From Dactylorhiza incarnata (Eukaryota; Streptophyta; Magnoliopsida; Asparagales; Orchidaceae), in NCBI GenBank assembly GCA_033032865.1, contig JAWHQI010000004.1, forward strand, positions 28,378,001-28,442,000: a stretch of 64,000 bases of DNA, written 5' to 3'. A model generated the notes under the pieces. That model did no database searches. It saw only the letters and a list, made by a program, of their open reading frames with translations, and was not told where the DNA came from. Shown here piece by piece: positions 36,426 through 46,562 of the stretch. How positions within the stretch are numbered: position 1 is the first letter of the stretch; every line of letters starts with the position of its first letter. Position numbers and translations under genes: made by a program.

Positions 36426-38568
36426 CTATATCTCTGGTGCCCTCATATCAGCTTCACCCTTTGCTTTCTTGGCACTGGCTTCCTGTTCCTTTTCAGCTTG
36501 TCTGATGAAGTACTCAAACGGTTTAGGATGATACTTTAGAGGTTCAGGAGTGTCAGCTGAAATTCTTCCTGCTTGCTTATTCCTTCTGTATTCTCTCCTT
36601 GCTTCTTCTTGATCTTCATGCTTAGCCCATTCTTGAGGACTGTATACATTGTATCTTTCACCTTTATTAGCTTTCACTTGCTCCCATGCTTTTAGAATGA
36701 TGGTCCTGGATATGGGGCTCCATCTTTCATAGTCATCCTTTTTCTCCATTTCATCCATGTACTTTCTCTTTCTCATTTTTATTTCTTCATCCTCCAGTGC
36801 TTCCTTTTCTTTACCCTTATCAGTATCAGGAATATCTGTATGTTGCTCTTCAGCAGGCTCGTCATAATGTAGAGGAGGGAGATTTATTGCTTCCCTGATG
36901 GTGTTTGTGGTCCAGATGGAATGATCACCACTGGCATTTATCATTGATCTCTCCGCCTTTATGACTTCTTCAGATATCCCCATTTGGAGATTCTCCTCGG
37001 AGGCCAATATCTTGTTTTTGAGCATGTGGATTCCTGCTTCCAAGTGATTCTTGGTCTCAAGCAGATGGTTATCTAGATCATTATTGTGGTGATCTAGACT
37101 TTCTTGGAGATCAGTTTTGTGATCTAGACTTTCTTGGAGATCAGTTTTGTGCAATATAGGCCTTTTCTATGCTGCTGACAATCAATGTCTGATTAACCCC
37201 TAGGTTAGATATACCCTTGTGAGTACGAGCAGTGTATTCTTGCAGATTTTTCACATCATTTCTTAGGCTTGCCGTTTCAGCAGACAGTTCCCTTTTTAGC
37301 TCATTGATAGCAGAGGTGACATAGCTTTCAAGTTTTAATCTTTGCTCTTCCAGGAGCATCTTTATCTGAGATAATAGTTAGAGCTCCACTGGTCTATTCT
37401 ATGGGGATGAACTATCTTGTTCCTCTTCTTCATTCCCTTCAATTATTGTAGATAGAAATTTTCTTATGGGTGAATGGTTTGGCTCATTTTCCTTTTCAGG
37501 ACTTTGCTGATCATTGCTAGTCTCATCAGTAGGGTTCTCTTGGTTGTCCTATTGCATTGCTGGTTCAGAAGGACCAGCATCCTCAGCCCCTATGATCTTA
37601 TTGATCACTTCTTCCACTTGAGCAGGGAGCTCACTGTTCTTCTTCCCCTCAGTTTCAGCACTTCTTTGATCAGTTCCTGCTGTTATCCTGGTTCCCTGAC
37701 TTAAAGCAAAGGTATGGAGGGCGACATTCCTTGTCTCCACAGGTACCTCAGAGTAAGATGGAGGCGAGCTGTTGCCCGACTCACTTCCTTCAGACGAGCT
37801 TTCTCCCTTCCTCATCATATCTTCTACTGTCTTCAACTTCTTGGGAGGTTTAGTCAGAACTTTCTCCCACCTTTCCAGTATCCTGATATCCATCCTTCTC
37901 ATGTGATGGATTTTTACTCCATACTTTTTGTTAAAGCTTTCAGGGTAGGATATCAGAAGATACAGTAATTGTATTCTTCCTAGATTTGGATCTTGAAGGC
38001 TGTCTTGAATTCTCTTGAAAATAATCTGACCCCAGTTGGTCTTCTTCGTTAGGATTATCCTTGCCATTGTCTCGAACATGGGCCTGGATATCCTGTCGTG
38101 CGACCCTTCCTTGCAGAGGAGGGATTTTTCCACAATGTCTGCCATCAGCTTTCCTTGTTGATTGAATCTTTTCTTTTCCAGAGACCCATAGGTCTTGCTC
38201 GAATGCCCGCACCATGCCAGAGCCTTGTCAAGGTCTTCCTGGGTGATCTTTTCATCTTCCTCCCCCTTGGCAAAGGCCGGCAACTGAAGAGCCCTGTTCA
38301 ATCTCTTGGGATTCTCCTTGACCTTTATCCCGTTGATTACGCTCTTCACAGACGTTCCCTTTGAGCCACCCTTGGCATTCGAGTAGAACTCCAGTACTTC
38401 TCTTTTTAATATTACTGTCGGCTCAGAGAGGGCGAACTCCAGGACGATGGCCTCGAGCAGCTTAATAGTGCTCTGGATTTCTTATAATCCTTCTGAGAAC
38501 CCATTCCTCACCACTTCACTTCCTTTGTACAGAAAATCTTCCTTCTTTGGCGCCATCTTTTGCTTCAT
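36426..38568 (-). pseudogene. G extra 3' ORF, coiled-coil protein, unknown
   Basis: One frame of about 714 codons from ATG 38568. Four stops (first bases 38484, 37551, 37401, 37380) all lie in the same frame and each is TAA or TAG, as expected from CAA/CAG by C-to-T change; one shift near 37150 moves to the final frame. The first 250 residues look globular (LKREVLEFYSNAK, RPMFETMARIILTKKTNWG, IQLLYLLISYPESF) and faintly recall the putative plant transposon protein domain; unverified. Residues 400-540 are coiled-coil-like, with a 10-residue repeat from a 30-bp duplication (37091-37150). The C-terminus is basic/acidic. No signal peptide or membrane segment is seen, so I would not call it an envelope protein. 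Confidence 0.6.
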
Positions 38569-39219
38569 CCAGGAGGATTTCAGCACTGTCGACTCGTCCA
38601 CTCTTAGAAGGCGTGGAGAACACAACAACTTTTTAGGGCTAATGTAGAGAGTGGTTTAACCTTAAGACATTTGACCTTATTTATAGTGTCTGAGTTGGAA
38701 GTCAAAGTGTCATTTGTTAAATGTCTGACTAACTCGATTTTAGCGGTATGATTGGTTAAGCACAGGTTTATTTAAGAGTCCGCTGATGATTGGATATCGT
38801 CGTGATGCAGATTCGATATCGAGGAGTCATTTCGACGATACCAATCATCATTTCGATGACATGGTTTTGGTTCACTCTTTTGTATAAACAATGCAATGCT
38901 TTTGGCAGTGCCATACAAATGTTCTCCTTGAATGATAAATTTTACATATTTAAGTGAAAATTACTTTTACAAAATGATAAGGATGAGGTTATGTATTGAG
39001 CATCAACATAATTACCTTCACCTTAGATTTTAAGTCTTCTTGAGATAGTAGCTCCCCCTTGATGGGATGACCACTTATCTTTACTCTTAGCTCCCCCTTG
39101 ATCAGTGCACCTTGGCATGTGGTGAGTTTTTCTTAGTCAAGAGTTGAGACTGGAGCACTTATTGTCCATTAGCCTTGTTTGCTTTTGATTGGCTAAATGG
39201 ACTTCCCTGCAAAACAGAT
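38569..39219 (-). other. G spacer between gag and extra ORF
   Basis: No long frame. Two copies of ATCAAGGGGGAGC (minus; 39051-39063 and 39090-39102), polypurine-like tracts, stand near the gag end. In SIRE-type elements such tracts occur after pol, so the pol deletion probably ends close to 39110-39219. TATCGTCGTGATG and TTTCGACGATA motifs at 38795-38845 resemble those of the LTR. Confidence 0.55.
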
Positions 39220-40926
39220 TTAATATCCCTTAGGAACCCAAGGTGACTTGGGTCCTAGGTTCTTGTTAGCATAATGGAGGATTCTTCTACTCACCTCAGC
39301 CCTTCCAGGAGGTCTCTCCTTTGCAGTAGGCACACTAGGGTTGTGCCAACAGTCAATGGCAAAGTGTCCCACTTTGCCACAGCACCAACATTCATGGATG
39401 TTGTACCTTCTTTTCTGAACAATTTTTGAAGTGATTGGAGAATCACAATGCTTATGTTTAGTAGAGAAGGCAACAACATTCTTCCTATCTCTCTCAGTTA
39501 AGGGTTGACTGGCTGCTCTAGTATAATTATTTCTTCTTGACTTTATCTGTTTGTCAGCAACAGATGTCAGCTGGGTAGCTGACATGGTGTTGATGACATC
39601 AGATATGATTAAGTGAGAATTGATTACACTGGGGCTACCAGTCTGCTTCTTATCTGGAAGAGATTGGGAAGATGTTCCTCCTTTATCCTTGAAAGTGGGG
39701 GATGGGGCACCAAACACAAATGGTCCATGATGGGCCATTTGGATTTCCTCATGGGGAGCCTTTAATGCACTCATCCCCATGCCCTTTCTCTTCCCATAGT
39801 CAGGAGAATTTCCATGACTAATGGAGCTTCCATTCATCCAGTGACCATGGACACTGTCCTGATCATACCTATTTGAGGGAAGCACTACCTTCTGAAAGGT
39901 GGAATGAGGCTCTGCTTTAGTTTTGCCCCTTTCTCCATTCCCAGCATCTGTTTCCCCTTCATTGAAACCCAATCCCCTCCTATTTCCATAGGAGGAGAAG
40001 GTGTCAATGATGGGCAGTACATTTTTGGGCTTAGAGAATTGAGCTACCAAGCTTCTTTCCTTAAGAAGGTCATTCTCAAGTTTCTTGATAAGCTCTTCCC
40101 TTTGGCTTCTTTCATCATAAAGCTTGTCTATGATTTTCTTGAGCTCACAGGGGTTGGTGCCCACATTGGGGGACATACCCATTTCCTTTTTCATCTAAGC
40201 CTTAATGGGCCTGAGCGAATCTAGCTCCCTATCTTGCTTCTCAACAAGCTTCTTGCTCTTTCTTAGAGCTCCCAAGAGATCACCAAACTCCTATATTATA
40301 TCAGCATGGTTTTTATTGTTGCATGATGAGCAGTCTTTTGCATCATCTTCAGAAGATGTACAATCACCTGATGCACTCTTGGTCTTCTTAAATAAAGCAG
40401 GTAGTAAAGGTATGTGAATGGTGCATACCAGATCATGATGTGATTCATCATGATTTTCTTCATCTGATAGAGCCATCATCCCATGAAACTCTTCATCCTT
40501 AGAATCACAGTCTGTAAGAGTCAAGGGTGCTCTTATTCTTTCTCCTGCTCTAGAGCATTCTTCATCATCTGATTCATTATCTGATGTAGTCAGTGGTGCT
40601 CTGATGCATACCTCTTCATGAGGGGTTTCTTCTTCAAAATCTTCCTCTGACCCTTCCATGAGGACTCCTAGGGAGTCCCACATGTCCTTTGTTGTTGTGC
40701 AATGACTCAGCTTCTGGTGTGTTGACAGATCTACTTCACCAGCTAGAATGCTTCTGGCTTCTTTGTCCAAGCTGGCTAGAAGAGTCTCATCTTTTAACAT
40801 TGTCATGGAGGGTCCTTCTTGAACAATTAAAAACATTCTTGGATCCATTACCTCAATGTATAATTTAGCTCTTACTTTCCAATGGAAAAAGTTCTCTCTG
40901 GAACAAACAGCTATCCTTGATTCCAT
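39220..40926 (-). pseudogene. G gag
   Basis: Start chosen at ATG 40926 (MESRIAVC). The copia gag N-domain shows FFHWKVRAKLYIEVMD and HCTTTKDMWDSLGVLMEGS, followed by an acidic region with two IRAPL repeats. Amber codons at 40293 and 40197 (first bases) interrupt one frame. A helical segment (KKIIDKLYDERSQREELIKK) and a basic region lead to a CX2CX4HX4C knuckle at 39349-39390 (CWCCGKVGHFAIDC). Total about 568 codons, long for copia but usual for SIRE-type gag. The N-domain layout is shared with J. Confidence 0.8.
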
Positions 40927-40989
40927 AGCTGTGATGAATAGACACCCAAGGGCAAATCTGTTGAAGTTGTTAAGCTTTTCTTTGAACAA

Positions 40990-41005
40990 CCTAGCTCAGA
41001 TACCA
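40990..41005 (-). other. G primer binding site
   Basis: Minus TGGTATCTGAGC, one mismatch from the initiator tRNA-Met complement, two bases from the 5' LTR. It fixes the orientation of G. Confidence 0.8.
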
Positions 41006-41007
41006 CT

Positions 41008-43089
41008 TGTTGTTTATTGGGTGTCAACTTATCACCTAGAGGGGGGGGGGGGGGTGAATAGGTTTTTCAAATTATTTTATCCCCTTTAGGTGTTCTTGAA
41101 TTCTGATTAGTAGATCTATAAATTATAAAGCACAACACAGAAAAGCACACAGTGATCTATAGAGTATCCTCAAGACAGGGTGTCTTGAGTAGTCCTCTTT
41201 CCCTCTGCGCCTACCTAGCAGTGTGCTAGGCACGGCAAAATCCGCCAAATCTTCAGGCCCTCAAGCCTTACAACACGGACACGCAAGTCTTACAGCCTAG
41301 GCCCGCAAGCCCCTACTGCACCCGAGCCCGCAAGCTCGACACTCAGGCCCTCAAGCCCTACCTAGCTCAGACCCGCAAGTCTAGCCTCTGCCCTGGCCCG
41401 CAAGCCTCACAGGTCTCAAGCCCTCAAGCTTGACAAACAGGCCCTCAAGCCCTACCTAGCTCAGACCTGCAAGTCTAGCCTCTGCCCTGGCCCGCAAGCC
41501 TCACAGGTCTCAAGCACTCAAGCTTGACAAACATGCCCTCAAGCCCTACCTAGCTCAGACCCGCAAGTCTAGCCTCTGCCCTGGCCCGCAAGCCTCATAG
41601 GTCTCAAGCCCTCAAGCTTGACGATGTCGGACCCGCAAGTCCACTGCCCTGGCCCTCAAGCGTCACAGCTCTCCAGCCCTCAAGCTAGACACAAAGGCCC
41701 GCAAGCCTTACTAGAATGAAATTACAGTAATGAAAACGGCTTCTTCTGCCTGATGGAGATTGGCAACTTATCATGATGGAGATTGGCTTCTTGAGGTTGA
41801 AGAAGATGTTTCTGATTCAGATCTTGAACACACAGGTCTTCTTCAATCTCTTCTCTTAGCCTGATGAGGAATGACTTCTTATCAGTCGATGGAGATGACT
41901 GATTCTTCTGAGAACGCTTGAATCTTGTTCTCTACTTGTTCTTTTTCTTCTCCGCAAAATGTAGTGTTGTATTGAAGAGTAACGGCGGGATCCTTTTTCA
42001 TTCTCGTCTCTCTCTCTCTCTTTTTGAGGGCATCACTGTTCCCTTTTATAGGATGGGTGAGCCGCTTAATGGTCACATATAATGTCCTTTACTGATAGAT
42101 GCCCATTCCTTAAGAGCACGCGCTGATTGGACAATCAGGCGGAGGCATTAATTGCTGACAGCGTGTCCGCAACATTTGAATTCCGTCTCGACGATATTTC
42201 CAGCTTCATGCCGATACTGACAACATCATGACGATATGAATAATATCTCGACGATAAGACTTTGTCGATGTCTTAGACCTTGGTAGATCTTCAAGTCTTC
42301 TAGCTTCTGCCTCTGACATTGATATCACGACAATACAAGATCTTCTAGCATTTCTGCATATATGACGATATGTTATCTCTGACTGTGTCATCGTGATCTT
42401 CTTTCTTGTAGTATATCGTCGTAATCACTTTGTTCTTTCGATGACATGAGCGATATCTTGTCGACAGACTATGCTTGTCTTCAGTTGTCCTTCTTCAATC
42501 TTCTCGATGTCATGCCTTCTTTACAACGATGTCTGTTCTTCTCGATGACAAGGCTACTCTGTTGATGTCGACGATACTGCATCTTCTCGACGACATTCCT
42601 TCCTTTGATATCTTCATGTCTTCTCTGCGTTCGATGATTTTCATTCTGCATTCAACGAACAACATTCTTCGTTCGACGAACTTCATTCTTCTATCCCATC
42701 TCTGCGTTTGACGAACTTCATTATGCGTTTGACGAACTTCATTATGCGTTTGACGAACAGCATTCTACGTTCGACGAACTTCATTCTTCTATCCCGTCTC
42801 AGCATTCGACGAACTTCATTCTGCGTTCAACCAACAGCATTCTGCGTTCGACAAACTCGCCAAGTCTCAGCGTTTGCTTTGCTCATCATCATGACAATGT
42901 GCCTGTACTTGTCGACGATATGTCCAGCCTTTTTCGACGATATTATACTTAGGCAGGTTGTTGAAGTACTGGACATATTGTCTCATCTCTGCAAGCATGA
43001 ACTAGATATACCATTAAATACAACTTGCCCTTATTATTGAGCTGATCACTTCTTCAAATCAGGAACACTGCTGGGCACTGTTCCCAATA
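41008..43089 (-). repeat. 5' LTR of G
   Basis: Partner of 34168-36209. The poly(G) run is shorter (14 against 22) and the final ACA is ATA here. The TTCGACGAA array (42625-42860) has more decayed copies (TTTGACGAA) and a slightly different unit count. Confidence 0.92.
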
Positions 43090-44301
43090 GGTGTGATGGT
43101 TTGAGGGGCCAGTAGGTTGTTTATACTGCGGTCTAGAGGATGATCCCCGAAAACGCACACTTGACCATAAAAGACTGGCGGGATGTCAGCAAGAGTACGC
43201 AAGAGCTCATGGATGTGCACCTAGGACATGTACAGCAGTGTACTAGAGGTCTAGGTCTGGTAGTGTGTATACCCACCTAGAAGTGGAGTGCCTGATCCAC
43301 TGATTCTGTTGTCACAGCGGAAGTACCTGAGAGGCTGGCTACCTCCGAAAAGCGGGAATTAAAGGTCTGTGCGCATAGAGTCGTGTAAGTGAGTTGCACT
43401 GTATGAACATAGCAAAACATATCATAACATTCATAGTATCATAATGACATACACATTTGCAGACCCTTATCATATAAATTAGTATGGGCTCTTTTATATG
43501 ATAAGTTATAATTCCGGACATCTTAACTTAAAAGTTTGTATGGGCATTCATATAAGTTAAGATACTATAGATGATGGTGTGGTAGATTTACCTATTACTT
43601 CAAATGCGCCGCATTTATTTTTTTACTGCTCATTACTTACCAATTAATGATGCCTTACTAACTGTATTTATTACATTTTGTTCTCGTTCTCACTACTCAC
43701 TTGCCCTATATACTGTTAGTACTATCCATGTAACTTGTATTTCTTTTTACCCCTTGATGTCCTCCGCTTCATCCTCACGCTCGGTGCCTAGGAGTCGTGG
43801 GGGAGGCGGGGACAAAATGGCTTAGTCTTTTTGAGTAACGGTCGGATGTGGTCGTAACACCAGGAGATCGAGGAGTAGGAGCCGTGGTAAGTCAAGCAGG
43901 ATGTGACGGCAGACCCTGAGGAGCAGATGTCGCGCATCACAACTACAACAAGACGACAGGTTGGAGAGTATTTTGAGTTGCTTCCGCATAGTGTAGTGTG
44001 AGAGAGTACTATGTTATCAGTATTTCCCTTTTGGATATGTATCGGGCATAAGCCCCTTTACTCTTTCATTTATTGTACTCAATGATGGACAGTTTACATT
44101 TGGATATATATATATACAGATGTGTGTGATTGTGGACTTGTTTACTTATTTCCTTCTTATTCTTGTTGGCCTAGTTGATCGTTCTTGCCGGCAGGATTGG
44201 CATCTTACGGAGGTGGCTAACTTGTGTGTTAGCATCACCGTAAGGCGGCGGTTCTGGGCATATGATCCGAGAACTATCCTGGTGCGGGAGAGGGATCTTA
44301 C
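43090..44301 (+). repeat. D 5' LTR, third piece
   Basis: Matches 50359-51560 to the terminal GGGATCTTACA. It contains a short AT run near 44105. The first five bases are the GGTGT duplicate from G. Confidence 0.9.
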
Positions 44302-46562
44302 AAATGGTATCACTTGAACTAACGATCCAACGAGAAAGAAGTCCACAAACCTTGGGACACCCCCACTCAAGTTAGTTTGAGGACAAACTAGCAGCAGAAG
44401 CAGTGGTGTGCCCATGTATAAAAATCACACAAAATAGTCCATTAATCAATGAGTTAGGCCAACCCAACTAGGACATCATTCTAGTTTGATGCACCAAGAT
44501 GACTTCATAGCATATACTACTCCAAACCGAACTCAGGTATAGTCTGATTAAGGCATGATGACACCCAAAGTGACTAGGAGAAGAACCTTTTGGGGAAGTA
44601 GTTAATTAAGGCTTAAAATTCGGTGTCCCTGATTCTCCTGCCAAGTGAGATTATCACTTCATACCCAATAGATAGGATCGCCTTATGAGATTGGTGCATG
44701 AAACCCGTTAGAAAAATAACAAGAGGCTCGAAAACTTAAATCTCCAAACCAACAACTATGTTGCATCAAACCAATCATCATGACAAATACCAGAAATCTG
44801 ATATGGACTGGTGTTTGGAAAATGCCCATTTTGGGGCTGCGTATATACTAACCTTGAGAAGGGTGTGATAGTTGGTAACCCCGAGGATCTTAAAGTACGT
44901 GGAATATCAATAGGTCTCAGGATGGGACTCCATGTCTAGGGTCGGATACCCTAAGGATTGAGTGTATATCTAAGACAAATATATCCCAACGATTCCAAAG
45001 AAACTTAACCCAAAATGCATGGGGGCTAATCCTTTTGTTTATTGGATTAGTTTGGTACCAACTTGGATTTCCTAGACCTTACTTATGGAAAATGGTGTGC
45101 ATTTAGCACCCAAATTAAACTTAGTGAATCCTGGAGTTCTTCAACTCCAAGTAGGTGGAAATTTTTGTCATGCATATAGTAGACAATGGTTAAAAAATTT
45201 TGGCCAACTGGACCTCTGAAAGTTAGTTTACTTCATAAACAAGTACAAGGGAATTGGTGTTTTTATAGCATGACCATGTAACACTAGGCCTACATGAGAG
45301 TTTAAGGGTTTTCCCTCGGTCAAATCTCACGAAACTTAAAACATACACTTAGGGTTATGAGACAATATCCCTTGGAGAAAATCATAAACTGTTGGGTTGA
45401 TTTCCTTAAGAAATTTGGAATTTATGTGAATTCTCACATAGACCTTAAAGGAGTATTTTTTTTGGGTCAAAACTTTCTGAAAGGACATAAAGTTATGGGA
45501 TTCACTTAATAGAATGAGATTACAAATTGTAAATATTTGTTGAAATTTTTGATGATAATATAGTTCATTAATCATTAATTATTTAATTGTCCCAATTTAC
45601 TTCATCCCACAATTAGGTAAGCTAATGAACTTAAAGTTGAATGAAACTGGATATTTGGAGTTATGAGACCACCTAAGACCTTTGGAATTTTTTTTTGGAA
45701 TTTATGTCCTTATATATATATATATATGGTACTTCCTTCACAATGTAGTGTTTGGAATTATAACTTAGAAAATTAATTCCTCGAATTATTGATTTTAAAA
45801 TACTAGGAAATTTTGTATAAGGTCCTTTTAAATCAGTATGAAGTTATGAAACTTTTATTTGATTCAATCCCTGAGTAGACTTCATACTTCATCCACAATA
45901 TACAATTTGGAGTTATAATATAGAATATTCATACCTAGAGTTGTTGACGCGGGAATATTCTAATAATCTGAACATAACCTTGTGATATCATTATACACCT
46001 TTGGTAATTTTCCCGGAATTTATAATTACATATATTGGGTACTCCCTTCACAATGTAAAGTTTGGAGTTATAAATTAGGAAACCCATATCTTGAAGTATT
46101 GACGCAGAATTGCTATAGAAACTTGTGCATGGGCCTTTGATAACAATATGAACTTCTGGGGATTTTTGATGGGATTTATGTTTACTCGTTTTTTGAAACT
46201 TCCTTCTCAAGTAGAATTTGAGCGTATAATTTGAGGAATTCATACAGTAAACTAATGTTGCTAAATTATTATAGAATTTGTATATAGATTTTTTATATAT
46301 ATACCAGTAGAAAGATCTGGAAATCTTGTTAGAATTAATTACTGAGAAGAAATCGTACTCCTTTCACAAGTGGACCCTTGGAATATAATTTGAAAGATGT
46401 ATATGTTGAAATATTGATGATGGGATAAAATAACAATTACCAGATAGTCTTGTGATATCATATATGCCTTCTTGAGACTTTTCATCTTCAATAAGTCTGG
46501 AACCCCGTGGACTCGAACTTAAATTTCGAGGACGAAATTATTAAATTTTGTTTATTGGGATT
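44302..46562 (+). other. D interior, non-coding
   Basis: It begins with a primer site (TGGTATCACTTG, 44304-44315; initiator-Met-like over the first eight bases) and ends with TTTCGAGGACGAAAT (46525-46539) before the 3' LTR. Between them no gag or pol fragment is recognisable in any frame; frames of up to about 100 codons are low-complexity and interrupted. The second half is a degenerate repeat of about 155 bp. Confidence 0.75.
45670..46470 (+). repeat. Degenerate ~155-bp repeat in D interior
   Basis: The element TTYACAATGTAG-TTTGGAGTTATAA recurs at about 45753, 45908, 46064, 46220 and 46381, spacing 155-161 bp, each followed by a TTGACGC or TATTGA block. Similarity between units is low but the order is kept. 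Confidence 0.55.

Larger units (their letters stand above)
34168..43089 (-). mobile_element. SIRE-like copia element G without pol
   Basis: LTRs 34168-36209 and 41008-43089; TSD GGTGT at 34163-34167 and 43090-43094, with the empty site in the D 3' LTR at 50359-50363. The minus-strand order is primer site, gag (40926-39220), about 650 bp spacer, extra ORF (38568-36426), polypurine tract, 3' LTR. Protease, integrase, reverse transcriptase and RNase H are all absent. SIRE-type elements carry an additional ORF at this 3' position, so G looks like a pol-deleted derivative that kept gag and the extra ORF. Confidence 0.9.

Noticed and set aside
36426..38568. Retroviral envelope gene in G
   Set aside because: No signal peptide, cleavage site or membrane segment visible; only the position resembles env-like ORFs of SIRE elements.
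44302..46562. Degraded gag-pol in D interior
   Set aside because: No zinc knuckle, protease, reverse transcriptase or integrase motif in any frame.
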